From Cohaesibacter gelatinilyticus (lineage in GTDB: Bacteria > Pseudomonadota > Alphaproteobacteria > Rhizobiales > Cohaesibacteraceae): a DNA stretch of 64,000 nucleotides. Position 1 is the first letter of the stretch. Every line of letters begins with the position of its first letter. The DNA lies in the NCBI RefSeq assembly GCF_900215605.1, contig NZ_OBEL01000010.1:27540-91539 (forward strand), written 5' to 3'. A program made the translations under genes and the position numbers. Shown here in pieces: positions 1 through 8,962 of the stretch. The notes beneath the pieces were generated by a model that did not search any database, was not told the origin of the DNA, and saw only the letters and a program-made list of their open reading frames with translations.

Positions 1-436
1 TGGTACCTTCGTCCACATAAGCGCCAAGATTGACGAATGAAGGCATCAAAACGGTGCCGGGAGCGATATAGGCAGAGCGACGCACAACGCAATTCGGTAC
101 GGCGCGGAACCCGGCATTGTCAAAATCTACTGCACGCCAGCCATCGAATTTACTGGCCACTTTATCCCACCAGGTTGCATCACCCGGTCCGCCTTTGATA
201 ACTTCCATCGGGTTCAGACGAAAAGACAGCAAAACTGCTTTCTTGAGCCATTGATTGACAACCCAGTTGCCATCTTCGCCTTTTTCAGCGACGCGAGCCT
301 TGCCTGCATCCATCAGGTTCAGAGCCGCCTCAACAGCATCTCTGACATCACCTTGAGTGCTGGTAGAGATGGTATCGCGATTGTCAAAGGCTTCATTGAT
401 GGTGGTTTCAAGAGCCGCAATATCAATTTGTGTCAT
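1..436 (-). CDS. dapD: 2,3,4,5-tetrahydropyridine-2,6-dicarboxylate N-succinyltransferase, 5' part
   Basis: Cytoplasmic enzyme that succinylates tetrahydrodipicolinate with succinyl-CoA in the succinylase branch of lysine/diaminopimelate synthesis. The first ~145 residues are present and begin [17 protein letters not shown]. The family's N-terminal helical part is followed by [10 protein letters not shown] and [21 protein letters not shown], the start of the left-handed beta-helix of hexapeptide acyltransferases. The gene runs off the left edge; the family is usually about 280 residues, so about half is missing. The ATG at 436 has GGAACG about 10 bases upstream. An in-frame ATG five codons earlier (451) has a poorer site. 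Divergent from the LysE gene; the 280 bases between show no clear motif. Confidence 0.95.
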   Translation of the reverse strand, partial: MTQIDIAALETTINEAFDNRDTISTSTQGDVRDAVEAALNLMDAGKARVAEKGEDGNWVVNQWLKKAVLLSFRLNPMEVIKGGPGDATWWDKVASKFDGWRAVDFDNAGFRAVPNCVVRRSAYIAPGTVLMPSFVNLGAYVDEGT

Positions 437-719
437 GCCAGATCGTTCCATAGGTCTGTTCAATCAATGCTCCGAAATTGGCAAAAACCAAATCACCGGG
501 GCAGGGTCTATTGGCGCCAAACCATAAGCATCAAGGGCGTGGAGTCAATCAAACAATCGGCTGCAATCAGAATAATCATTACCCATTGAACGTTGAGGTT
601 GGTTTAAAAATTTGTCCAATCTTCGGAATTGATCGAGAGGAACTTCATACCGTCAGACATCATTCGATAGGAAGTTCAACGCAAATCCTGTAATCTGGCC
701 GGATTGTGGGAGGTTGCCA

Positions 720-1364
720 ATGGATTATGCGGCTTCAATCAGTGCTATCATCATTGTCAACATATTGGCATGGATCACTCCGGGCCCCAACATGCTTGCG
801 GTGATTTCTGCTTCACTTGGCTCAGGACGAAGACATGGCCTGGCAACAGGGCTTGGTTTGTCATGCGGGGCGACAATATGGGCAATTCTGGCTGTATTTG
901 GTATCGTGGTTCTATTCGAGCTGTTTCCCGCGATGGTTCAGATCCTCAAATTTTCAGGTGCAGTTTACCTGATCTGGTTGGGTGTGAAAGCATTGCGTGC
1001 CAGAGCGAAAGAATTGGAGACTTTGGCGTCAGATGCAAAGAATGAAAATTCGCTATGGGGTGCCTTCAAGACAGGATTGCTTGTCAGTTTGACCAATCCA
1101 AAGGCTGCATTTTTCTTTGGTTCGATCTTGACCGCTTTCATACCGACAAATGCACCAAGCTGGTTTCTGGGAGTGATCGTGTTGCTGTGTCTCCTACTGG
1201 CTATCTGTCTCCATTCCATAACAGCAACATTTTTCTCGACAGCAATTGTGCTCCGAACCTTTTCCGGATTCAGGAGAAAGATGAATGCAGCTTTCGGGAT
1301 GTTATTCGTTGGAATGGGATTGATCAGCGCCTATTCAGTGATCCGAAACGGGGTTGCATCTTGA
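720..1364 (+). CDS. LysE/RhtB family amino-acid exporter
   Basis: Inner-membrane exporter of about 215 residues, the normal size for the LysE/RhtB family, which exports amino acids or derivatives by proton exchange. It starts MDYAASISAIIIVNILAWITPGPN; the early TPGP is the family hallmark. It continues with about six hydrophobic segments, including a GLGLSCGATIW segment and a LTNPKAAFFFGS stretch typical of the family. ATG 720 is chosen over TTG 714 because GGGAGG lies six bases before it. Substrate cannot be told. It stands alone between dapD and the chemotaxis pair, convergent with the latter. Confidence 0.9.
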   Translation: MDYAASISAIIIVNILAWITPGPNMLAVISASLGSGRRHGLATGLGLSCGATIWAILAVFGIVVLFELFPAMVQILKFSGAVYLIWLGVKALRARAKELETLASDAKNENSLWGAFKTGLLVSLTNPKAAFFFGSILTAFIPTNAPSWFLGVIVLLCLLLAICLHSITATFFSTAIVLRTFSGFRRKMNAAFGMLFVGMGLISAYSVIRNGVAS

Positions 1365-1382
1365 TTTGCTGAGTCGGACTTT

Positions 1383-1413
1383 TAAAAAACGCCCCACCCG
1401 ACAGGATGGAGCG
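1383..1413 (-). terminator. Rho-independent terminator of the chemotaxis pair
   Basis: Read on the minus strand, a ten-base-pair stem (1404-1413 with 1390-1399, two G-T pairs) with a four-base loop is followed by a run of six T. It lies 42 bases past the MCP stop codon. Confidence 0.8.
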
Positions 1414-1454
1414 TGTAATTTGTGGTCTTGTTTTGCCGTCTGCGGCGCTGGCAA

Positions 1455-2819
1455 TTAAGCGCTCTTGCGGCGATCTTCACCATCATATTCCATGTCGGTT
1501 GTTTCGCGACGGTCAAGTGGACCACGGCGCAAGGACATGATGAAGTCGGATACTTCGCTCTGTAGTGTTGCTGCATCAGCATTCATGCGTTCTGCTGCGT
1601 TGAGTACAAAGTCGGCAGCCTGACCGGTTTCCTTGGCATTGTCGGACACGTCATTGATGTTGGAAGCCACTTGCTCGGTACCGGCATAGGCTTCTTCAAC
1701 ATTCTGTGCGATTTCAGCAGTCGCAGCACTTTGCTGCTCAGCAGCTGCAGCCACTGCAGAGGTGATCTCTTCGATCTGGGCAATGGTATTCGAAACGTTG
1801 GAGAAAGCGCTAACCGCTTGCTTGGTGGCACCCTGAATTTCCTGGATTTGCTCGGAGATTTCTCCGATGGCCTTCCCGGTTTGACCGGCCAGATCTTTCA
1901 CCTCTCCGGCAACAACGGCAAAACCTTTGCCCGCTTCACCTGCGCGTGCTGCTTCAATGGTGGCATTCAATGCCAGCAAGTTGGTTTGCTCGGCAATGGC
2001 GGAGATCAACTCAACCACATGGCCAATGGTATCTGCAGCTCGAGAGAGCGAATTGATTTTCTCTTCACCTTCCTGAGTTTGTGACACGGCCTGTGCGGCG
2101 ATTTCAGCTGAGCGTCCAACTTGATTGCCAATTTCTGCGGAGGAAGCAGACAATTCCTCAACTGCTGCAGAGACTGTCTGAACATTGATGGATGTCTCAT
2201 GGGACGCTGAAGCTACGATGGATGCGCGTTCATTGGTGCTGTTCGCGCTCGATCCCATACTGTTCGCGGTCTCACTCATCTGTTGACCAGCTTCGCCAAG
2301 ATTGGCTGCAATGACCTTGGTGGCTTCTTCGAAATGAGATGTTTTTTCAGCAAAGTCCTGAATGCGGCTCTGCACAGTTTCAACAGCTGCATTGAGCTGA
2401 TTGGAGTAAGCCAGAAAACCACCATGCATACCGCCAAGCAGGATGCGACGATAATAGCGGTTCCGTGCCAGAGCAGATGTGGATGCCACAGCTTCTCGCA
2501 TGAAGGTGTCCGCATGATCGGCAGCATAATTTGCCGCGGTCATCAGATCGCGAATGGAGCCTTTGTCCATATCTTCATCAGTGCGGGCCTCCAGATCACC
2601 TTGACCTAATTTACGTAAGGTCTCAGTTGCATGCACAACCGAGCGTTCAGTTTGAAGCGTAAAGAATGTGGAACCAAGAATGGCGATCGCAGCAATGCCT
2701 GCCAGTGCATAGGCCAATATATCGGTGATCAGGAAATGTGAGAATATAGCACCCAAAATCAGAGCACAGGCCGTAAGCGCAAGATATCGGCTTTTAGAGA
2801 GTGAGGATAAATTGGTCAT
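1455..2819 (-). CDS. Methyl-accepting chemotaxis protein, TM-hairpin type
   Basis: Chemoreceptor signalling protein of 454 residues. Two hydrophobic segments near the N-terminus (about 12-32 and 35-55) are joined by only a few residues, so there is no periplasmic sensor domain. A HAMP-like stretch follows (about 60-100), then a long helical region and the MCP hairpin tip, [28 protein letters not shown], around residues 285-312. This is the part that binds CheA and CheW. No C-terminal NWETF-like tether is seen. ATG 2819 has AAGGG about nine bases upstream and overlaps the end of the PAS gene by 26 bases in another frame. Together the two proteins reproduce the domain order of Aer. A terminator follows. 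Confidence 0.93.
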   Translation of the reverse strand: MTNLSSLSKSRYLALTACALILGAIFSHFLITDILAYALAGIAAIAILGSTFFTLQTERSVVHATETLRKLGQGDLEARTDEDMDKGSIRDLMTAANYAADHADTFMREAVASTSALARNRYYRRILLGGMHGGFLAYSNQLNAAVETVQSRIQDFAEKTSHFEEATKVIAANLGEAGQQMSETANSMGSSANSTNERASIVASASHETSINVQTVSAAVEELSASSAEIGNQVGRSAEIAAQAVSQTQEGEEKINSLSRAADTIGHVVELISAIAEQTNLLALNATIEAARAGEAGKGFAVVAGEVKDLAGQTGKAIGEISEQIQEIQGATKQAVSAFSNVSNTIAQIEEITSAVAAAAEQQSAATAEIAQNVEEAYAGTEQVASNINDVSDNAKETGQAADFVLNAAERMNADAATLQSEVSDFIMSLRRGPLDRRETTDMEYDGEDRRKSA

Positions 2820-3318
2820 ACGACAAGCCCTTGTTCTTTAGCAGATCGGTCAAATAGTCGAAGCCCTTCTCAAGGCCGTTCTTACGATTGTTTTCACTCG
2901 TTTCAAGGCGTATCAGATCCCGATAAAGTGGTTCGATTACCTCATTCAGTACCTTGCGATCCGGACATCGGCGAGCAGAGTGAAAGCCCACAACATCGCC
3001 ATTCCCATCATAGGATGGTGTGACGTGAGCAAAAACCCAGTAGTGATCGCCATTGCTGGAGAGGTTTTTCACATATGCAAAGATCTCGCGTTTGGCTTGC
3101 AATGCCTCCCATAGGATTTTGAAAACGGTACGTGGCATTTCCGGATGACGCACACAGCTATGGGGTTCTCCCAGCAGATCCGCATTGTCGTATCCTGCAA
3201 TGTCTCGAAAGATTTCGTTGCAATAGGTAATGCGGCCCCGAGTGTCTGTCTTGCTGACCAGGATTTCTCCTTCATCAAAAAAACGTTCCACTCCAGTTGG
3301 TGTCAGAGATGTGGACAC
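2794..3318 (-). CDS. PAS-domain sensor, Aer-like N-terminal half
   Basis: Small cytoplasmic sensor of about 174 residues. A PAS domain covers roughly residues 10-115: [25 protein letters not shown], then [21 protein letters not shown] and a [12 protein letters not shown] strand, very close to the FAD-binding PAS of Aer. A helical tail follows. There is no membrane segment. GTG 3318 is chosen because GGAGAATATCT sits directly before it; an upstream in-frame ATG at 3369 has no good site. Its end overlaps the downstream MCP start by 26 bases, so translation is probably coupled. Inferred role: energy or redox sensing partner of the MCP. Whether FAD or haem is bound cannot be told from sequence. 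Confidence 0.88.
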   Translation of the reverse strand: MSTSLTPTGVERFFDEGEILVSKTDTRGRITYCNEIFRDIAGYDNADLLGEPHSCVRHPEMPRTVFKILWEALQAKREIFAYVKNLSSNGDHYWVFAHVTPSYDGNGDVVGFHSARRCPDRKVLNEVIEPLYRDLIRLETSENNRKNGLEKGFDYLTDLLKNKGLSYDQFILTL

Positions 3319-3917
3319 AGATATTCTCCAATATTGGCCAAAACTGGTTTTGGGAACTGTCCCAAGCAAAGATTAACCAAGAGTTGAAAATATAAAAAAG
3401 ACAAGAGCTTGAGTGAAATTGCCGCGGGAAATGATAAAATCTATTTCTATATAAAAATACGTAATGGAATGGCGGTAATATATAGCTGAAATAGGAAGAG
3501 GCTCGTTGGAAATCTCGATAATTGGGTAGGGCTTCGATATTTAGGTGTATTTAGAAACGACAGATATTAGTGTGAAGAAAATTGAACCTATTTGCCAAGC
3601 ATCGCGTCAAATAAGAAATGCGAGAATCTCTGTAGATATTCTATGGCTCTCAATCAGATGAAAGAGGTTTCATCATGCAGTAGTACATTTGTCCGATTTA
3701 TGTTTGAGTAATCGAGGGATATTCAGAAGTGACAAGGGTCAGGATAACTTGTTGGTCGAGCATTCAGAAGTAGATGACAAGCAAGCAATTGCAAGAGACA
3801 TATCTATTAACCGCTTGGCGATAGTTTCATGCTAACGTCACCCGCAAAGATTGTTTGATATTAAACCAAAATTGGTATCCCGGTGGGCGTATAGTTGGGA
3901 TAATGGGGAAAAGTGGG
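3319..3917. other. Intergenic region, AT-rich
   Basis: About 600 bases between the divergent PAS and L,D-transpeptidase genes. It is visibly more AT-rich than the flanking genes and holds the promoters of both. A ten-base palindrome CCAATATTGG lies at 3328-3337 close to the PAS start. I see no credible gene, hairpin terminator or known operator in the rest. Confidence 0.6.
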
Positions 3918-5237
3918 ATGAACAAATCAATTGCCATGCTGGCTCCGCTAATGTTGGGAGCTTTTTCGATTGGTGCAGTTGCAAGTGAAACAGGCCTTGC
4001 CGCAGATACCTCTGCCAAGCCGGACTTGCGTCCAATCCAGATTATTGTTTCGCGTGCAGACCAAAGATTGCAGGTTTTCAAAGGAACGGAAGTGATCGCA
4101 GAATCACACGTTTCGACAGGCAAACGTGGACATACGACTCCGACAGGAGTTTTTTCTATCCTGGAAAAACGCCGTAGGCATTTCTCCAATCTTTACAATA
4201 ATGCGCCGATGCCCTTCATGCAGCGCCTCACTTGGTCGGGCATTGCATTGCATGCTTCAAACAGCGTTCCGCGCTATCCAGCCTCCCATGGTTGTGTGCG
4301 GCTTCCTAATTCGTTCGCCAAGACCTTGTTCTCGCTCACGAACCGTGGTGCGCATGTCGTGATAGCCGAACGCGAGGTGGCCCCGAGCCCAATTCAACAT
4401 AATGTATTGTTTCAACCCGGTATTGACCAAAGCGACATCAAGCCTTCTCTTGAGGAAGATAGCCAAGGATTGGAAATGCGTCTGTTGAGCCGCCATGCAT
4501 TGCACGGTTGGAAGGCAAGACAGAAAAAAGCTCAAAAGCGCCACAAGACGCTCAAGCCGGTCCGCATCCTGATTACACGCCGCTCTACCACGACACTGGT
4601 TCGTGATATCCAGAATGAGCTAAATGAACAAGGCTATGACGCTGGTGCAGTTGATGGCATTGCCGGGCGCAATACCATTGCAGCTGTTCGTCGTTTTATC
4701 GGAGAAGATAGTCCGGCAGAAAAAGCACACTGGAACGGCAAATTTGACCGCCCATTGTTGCAAGCTCTGTATAGCAGGGCGGGCAAGGGATTGGTGCCCG
4801 AAGGCCACATCTATGTGCGCCAGAAATTTAAACCACTCTTCAATGCTCCCTTGCGCTTCAAGGATCCACAAAAGCCGCTGGGTGCGCATCTGTTTACGGT
4901 CAGTGAAACCAATGATGCACGTACCAACGCCAATTGGCTGGCATTGAGCCTCGGTGACAGCATTCATCCGAACATGCAAAAACGTGTGGGGATCGAGGCT
5001 ATTGAACAAGATGATGGATTGGTTGCTGCAGAAGCCGTGCTGGACCGTCTGATCATCCCTCAAGAAGTGCGAGATCGCATTGCTCCGCTGCTGATTGCAG
5101 GATCCTCGCTGGCGATTTCAGACAAAGGGAAAAGTCAGGAAACCACCTATCAGGGTACCGACTTTATAGTACTGACAAAGCCCAAAGGACCCGACAAGAA
5201 GAAAAAGGGTTTGAGGGAAGTGGCCAAACGCAATTGA
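3918..5237 (+). CDS. Exported L,D-transpeptidase with peptidoglycan-binding domain
   Basis: Periplasmic enzyme of about 439 residues that makes 3-3 crosslinks or attaches proteins in peptidoglycan. A signal peptide (MNKSIAMLAPLMLGAF...AVA) is followed by a YkuD domain from about residue 37: PIQIIVSRADQRLQVF, STGKRGHTTPTGVF, and the catalytic block HASNSVPRYPASHGCVRLPN with the nucleophile Cys in SHGCVR. A PG_binding_1-type domain (LVRDIQNELNEQGYDAGAVDGIAG...NTIAAVRRF) lies near residues 210-250. The C-terminal 190 residues are basic and unrecognised. ATG 3918 follows GGGG at good distance; in-frame ATGs at 3903 and 3855 are possible. A strong terminator follows. Confidence 0.9.
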   Translation: MNKSIAMLAPLMLGAFSIGAVASETGLAADTSAKPDLRPIQIIVSRADQRLQVFKGTEVIAESHVSTGKRGHTTPTGVFSILEKRRRHFSNLYNNAPMPFMQRLTWSGIALHASNSVPRYPASHGCVRLPNSFAKTLFSLTNRGAHVVIAEREVAPSPIQHNVLFQPGIDQSDIKPSLEEDSQGLEMRLLSRHALHGWKARQKKAQKRHKTLKPVRILITRRSTTTLVRDIQNELNEQGYDAGAVDGIAGRNTIAAVRRFIGEDSPAEKAHWNGKFDRPLLQALYSRAGKGLVPEGHIYVRQKFKPLFNAPLRFKDPQKPLGAHLFTVSETNDARTNANWLALSLGDSIHPNMQKRVGIEAIEQDDGLVAAEAVLDRLIIPQEVRDRIAPLLIAGSSLAISDKGKSQETTYQGTDFIVLTKPKGPDKKKKGLREVAKRN

Positions 5238-5251
5238 ACCACTGCCATTCG

Positions 5252-5290
5252 AAAAAAAGGCCGCCAGATTGAACTCTGGCGGCCTTTTTG
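5252..5290. terminator. Bidirectional terminator between L,D-transpeptidase and phoB
   Basis: A perfect 15-base-pair inverted repeat (5254-5268 with 5275-5289), GC core GGCCGCCAGA, six-base loop, flanked by A-run and T-run. It can stop the plus-strand transpeptidase and the minus-strand pst-pho transcripts. Confidence 0.93.
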
Positions 5291-5312
5291 TTCTTAAGAT
5301 GTGGAGTGAAAC

Positions 5313-6011
5313 TCATTCGGCGGCAAACTGATCGTCAAAACTATAGCCAGATCCTCGCACGGTGCGAATGGGATCTTTGGCCTTGCCACGATTGATGGTC
5401 TTGCGCAGACGCCCCACATGGACATCAACCGTGCGTTCGTCCACATAGACATCATGTCCCCAAACGCCATCCAGCAGTTGTTCGCGAGAATAGACCCGGC
5501 CAGGATTTTGCATCAAAAATTCAAGCAACCGATATTCGGTTGGCCCGAGATTGATTTCGCGGTTGGCACGCTTGACACGGTGCGTTTCGCGGTTCAGTTC
5601 CAGGTCGCCTGCTTTAAGTGTGGTGGCGACAAGATCCGGGCTGGCGCGGCGCAACATGGCGCGAACCCGCGCCATCAATTCCGGCACTGAGAACGGTTTG
5701 ACGACGTAATCATCTGCACCGGTTGAAAGGCCTCGAATACGTTCGGATTCCTCGCCGCGTGCCGTGAGCATGATAACGGGTAGCTTTTGTGTTCTTGGCT
5801 TGGTTCGTAACCGGCGACATAGTTCAATGCCGGAAAGGCCGGGCAACATCCAGTCCAGAAGCAGCAAATCAGGAAGTGTTTCATGGAGACGGCTTTCAGC
5901 CTCGTCTCCGCGAGAAACCACCTCCACATGATAGCCCTCAGATTCAAGATTATAACGCAGAAGAAGGCTAAGGGCTTCTTCATCTTCCACAATCATGACA
6001 CTCGGAGTCAT
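5313..6011 (-). CDS. phoB: Phosphate regulon response regulator PhoB
   Basis: OmpR-family transcription factor, 232 residues. Receiver domain: acidic pocket EDEE at 9-12, phospho-acceptor Asp in LLLLDWMLPGLSG (about residue 53), Thr in MLTARGEE and Lys in DDYVVKPF. Winged-helix domain from about 130: RVYSREQLLDGVWG, the PhoB-type VYVDERTVDVHVGRLRKTI and IRTVRGSGYSF. When phosphorylated by PhoR it binds Pho boxes; a clear set lies before pstS. Its ATG overlaps the phoU stop by one base, so it is the last gene of the pst operon and rises with it under phosphate limitation. Name is secure from similarity and context. Confidence 0.97.
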   Translation of the reverse strand: MTPSVMIVEDEEALSLLLRYNLESEGYHVEVVSRGDEAESRLHETLPDLLLLDWMLPGLSGIELCRRLRTKPRTQKLPVIMLTARGEESERIRGLSTGADDYVVKPFSVPELMARVRAMLRRASPDLVATTLKAGDLELNRETHRVKRANREINLGPTEYRLLEFLMQNPGRVYSREQLLDGVWGHDVYVDERTVDVHVGRLRKTINRGKAKDPIRTVRGSGYSFDDQFAAE

Positions 6012-6709
6012 CAGTCCAAATCCAGGTGTTCGTCTTCTTTAAACTGGCGATCCTCAAGAGGAAGGCCGGTATTCAGATAGTAAATGGTTTCAGCAATATT
6101 GGTGACATGATCGCCAATACGTTCCAGATTCTTTGCACAGAACAGCAAATGCGTGCAGAAGGATATGTTGCGCGGATCTTCCATCATATAAGTCAGGAAT
6201 TCACGGAAGAGAGAATTGTAAAGCGCATCCACTTCGCGGTCCTTATGCCAGACGGCAATGGCGGACATGTCGTCACGAGCTGTATAGGCATCCAGAATGG
6301 TACGGAGCTGAGCAAGGGTCAGTTCGGCCATATGTTCAATACCATGCACCAGCTGCTTGGGCTGGTTCTTGCCTTCCAGAGCCAATGTACGGCGGGCAAT
6401 ATTCTTACCCAAATCGGCAATCCGCTCCAGATCGACAGAGATGCGCAAGGCAGAGACAATCTCTCGCAAATCCTGTGCCATTGGCTGACGACGGGCGATG
6501 GTCAGGACGGCTTTTTCTTCAATCTCCTGATCCATGCTGTTGATGATGACATCTTTCTCGACAGCTTCCGCTGCCCCTGCCATGTCCATCAGAACAAGGG
6601 CCTTGATGCTGTCTTCGACCAACCGTTCGGCACGCCCACCCATTTCTGAGATCTTGCTGGCCAACTCCTTCAGGTCTTCATCGTAAGATGTGACAATATG
6701 ATCAGACAT
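6011..6709 (-). CDS. phoU: Phosphate transport system regulator PhoU
   Basis: Cytoplasmic helical protein of about 232 residues with the two PhoU repeats, each carrying an E/D-rich metal-binding face (for example LRISVDLERIADLGKNIARR and LLFCAKNLERIGDHVTNIAETI). It links the Pst transporter to PhoR and keeps the Pho response off in high phosphate. ATG 6709 (MSDHIVTSYDEDL) is chosen since GGAGAGG lies about seven bases before it; a start six codons upstream would include that ribosome site. It sits between pstB and phoB and is translationally coupled to phoB. Confidence 0.96.
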   Translation of the reverse strand: MSDHIVTSYDEDLKELASKISEMGGRAERLVEDSIKALVLMDMAGAAEAVEKDVIINSMDQEIEEKAVLTIARRQPMAQDLREIVSALRISVDLERIADLGKNIARRTLALEGKNQPKQLVHGIEHMAELTLAQLRTILDAYTARDDMSAIAVWHKDREVDALYNSLFREFLTYMMEDPRNISFCTHLLFCAKNLERIGDHVTNIAETIYYLNTGLPLEDRQFKEDEHLDLD

Positions 6710-6788
6710 GTTTTGCCTCTCCTTCACACAGGAGGTCGGTCAGTGCATCAGGGGATGATGGAATGACGACCAATCCTGAGGATGTTTG

Positions 6789-7598
6789 CTAGCCAAAGCG
6801 GCCGGTAATATAATCTTGGGTCCGCTGGTCCTTTGGGGTCGTGAAGATCTGTTCGGTCTGACCCTCTTCGACAATGTTACCCAAATGGAAAAATGCAGTA
6901 CGTTGCGAGACACGAGCCGCCTGTTGCATCGAGTGAGTCACGATGACGATGGTGTAGTTCTCACGCAGTTCATCAATCAATTCTTCCACTTTTGCGGTTG
7001 CAATGGGATCAAGTGCCGAACAAGGTTCATCCATCAGGATGACTTCCGGGCTCACTGCAATGGCGCGTGCGATGCAAAGACGCTGCTGCTGGCCACCGGA
7101 AAGACCGGTGCCAGGTTCATCCAGACGATCTTTGATTTCGTCAAACAGGCCAGCTTTTTGCAGGGATGAGACGACCACCTCTTCCATATCGGTCTTGTCG
7201 CGGCATAGACCGTGAATGCGTGGGCCATAGGCGATATTTTCAAAAATGGACTTTGGAAAAGGGTTGGGTTTTTGGAACACCATTCCAACCCGCGCCCGCA
7301 ATTCCACGACATCCACTTTGGAGTTATAGATATTGGTGTCGCCCAACTTGATTTCGCCACCTACTTTACAGATGTCGATGGTATCATTCATCCGATTCAG
7401 GCAGCGAAGAAAAGTGGATTTGCCACAACCTGAGGGACCAATAAGCGAGGTCACCTGGTTTTCTTCAATTGCCAGATCCACGCCAAACAGAGCCTGCTTG
7501 GCGCCGTAATGGACGGTTACCCCTTTGCCAGACATCTTGATGGCGCGGCGCGGGGTAGCTTCGGCTGTTTTGATCGGTGTCATATCTTGCATGATCAA
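6789..7598 (-). CDS. pstB: Phosphate ABC transporter ATP-binding protein PstB
   Basis: ATPase subunit of the high-affinity phosphate importer, 269 residues, on the inner face of the membrane. Walker [10 protein letters not shown] (about residue 55), Q-loop [14 protein letters not shown] signature [14 protein letters not shown], Walker [13 protein letters not shown] and H-loop VTHSMQQA are all present. The N-terminal 20 residues ([18 protein letters not shown]) precede the domain; a start at the second ATG is possible. Fourth gene of pstSCAB, 41 bases after pstA and about 80 before phoU. Confidence 0.97.
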   Translation of the reverse strand: MIMQDMTPIKTAEATPRRAIKMSGKGVTVHYGAKQALFGVDLAIEENQVTSLIGPSGCGKSTFLRCLNRMNDTIDICKVGGEIKLGDTNIYNSKVDVVELRARVGMVFQKPNPFPKSIFENIAYGPRIHGLCRDKTDMEEVVVSSLQKAGLFDEIKDRLDEPGTGLSGGQQQRLCIARAIAVSPEVILMDEPCSALDPIATAKVEELIDELRENYTIVIVTHSMQQAARVSQRTAFFHLGNIVEEGQTEQIFTTPKDQRTQDYITGRFG

Positions 7599-7639
7599 GG
7601 CCTTTTTCTAAAACGTCAAATCTTTCCTGCCAACTGGAT

Positions 7640-8962
7640 CTACCAGCGGCGCTCGAACCGGCGCCGCAACAGCACCGCAGAAATGTTCATGATGGCAAGA
7701 AATGCCAACAAGATAAGAATGGCGGCTGAGGTGCGCTCAACAAAAGCCCGCTCTGCTTCACCTGCCCACATATAAATCTGTACGGGCAGGGCCGTAGCAG
7801 GCTCAAGTGGGCTGACTGGAATGTCCTTCACGAAGGCAACCATGCCAATCATGAGAAGTGGAGCTGTCTCCCCAAGGGCCTGGGCCAGACCAATGATGGT
7901 GCCAGTCAGGATCCCGGGGGAGGCCAACGGCAAGACATGGTGGAAAATGGTCTGCGTCTTGGATGCGCCAACCCCCAGAGCTGCTTCGCGGATGGATGGA
8001 GGGACTGCTTTCAAAGCAGAGCGAGTTGCGATGATGATAGTTGGCAGCGTCATCAAAGTCAGAACCAGACCACCGACAATGGATGCGGATCGTGGCAGGC
8101 CGGCAAAATTGATGAAAACCGCAAGTCCCAAAAGGCCGAACACGATGGAAGGAACAGCAGCCAGATTGTTGATGTTCACTTCAATCAGATCCGTCCATTT
8201 ATTCTTGGGGGCAAATTCTTCGAGATAAATGGAAGCAGCAACTCCGATTGGAAGCGCCAATACCAGCACGATTCCCATCATGAAGAGTGAACCAATCACC
8301 GCAACCGCAATACCAGCCGACTCCGGACGGGACGAGGCACCAAAAGTGAACAAACCGGTATTGAACTTCTTGTCCATGATACCTTGATCAAGCATGGTAT
8401 CGATCCAGACAATTTGCTTATCCTTGATCAGACGGCTTTTATTATCGGTCTCACGGGAAATTTGCCCTTTGACAAAGGAATCCACATTGCCGGAAGCAAG
8501 GATCCAGATCGTTTGGGAAGTACCGATCAGGTTCGGATCGGCCAACACCATGTCCCGCAGCTCAATGGCAGCGCCACGAGACAGGATCTTTTTGGCAAGT
8601 TTGCGATCTTTCTTTTGCGCCTTGTCTTTGGGATCAAGCCCAATCATCTCATAGAATGCGGGCTCGATGATTTTGTTATAGCGGATGGCTTTTGCCAATT
8701 GCTTTGGATCTCGATTGCCTGATGGATCGAGAATTTTCTCATCCAGTTTCACTGTGAGCTGAATTTTTGTCTGCTCAAAGGCGGTGTAGCCTTTGGTGAT
8801 GATCGACAAAAACAACAAGGTCAGGAACAATAGGCCCATGGCAATCGCAATGACACCATAGAGTTTGAACCGTGCCTCTCGAGCATATCGCTTCTTGAGG
8901 CCATAGTCGCGCGGTTGATTTGCAGCAACTGGTGTTGCTGGGGAAACACTCAGATCAGTCAT
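7640..8962 (-). CDS. pstA: Phosphate ABC transporter permease PstA, long form
   Basis: Inner-membrane permease of 440 residues, much longer than the ~290-residue E. coli PstA. Residues about 37-60 form one membrane span, followed by ~150 mainly polar residues (DUF3333-type extension, rich in Lys and Asp, probably outside). The core permease runs from about 215 with five to six spans. The EAA loop, REAALGVGASKTQTIFHHVLPLASPGILTG, contacts PstB. The long form is usual in alphaproteobacteria. The ATG overlaps the pstC stop codon, so the two permeases are translationally coupled. Confidence 0.95.
   Translation of the reverse strand: MTDLSVSPATPVAANQPRDYGLKKRYAREARFKLYGVIAIAMGLLFLTLLFLSIITKGYTAFEQTKIQLTVKLDEKILDPSGNRDPKQLAKAIRYNKIIEPAFYEMIGLDPKDKAQKKDRKLAKKILSRGAAIELRDMVLADPNLIGTSQTIWILASGNVDSFVKGQISRETDNKSRLIKDKQIVWIDTMLDQGIMDKKFNTGLFTFGASSRPESAGIAVAVIGSLFMMGIVLVLALPIGVAASIYLEEFAPKNKWTDLIEVNINNLAAVPSIVFGLLGLAVFINFAGLPRSASIVGGLVLTLMTLPTIIIATRSALKAVPPSIREAALGVGASKTQTIFHHVLPLASPGILTGTIIGLAQALGETAPLLMIGMVAFVKDIPVSPLEPATALPVQIYMWAGEAERAFVERTSAAILILLAFLAIMNISAVLLRRRFERRW

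Noticed and set aside
2794..2819. Frameshifted single Aer gene
   Set aside because: Not adopted as a pseudogene: both partners have plausible ribosome sites, complete domains and a short overlap typical of coupled genes. A sequencing error cannot be excluded.
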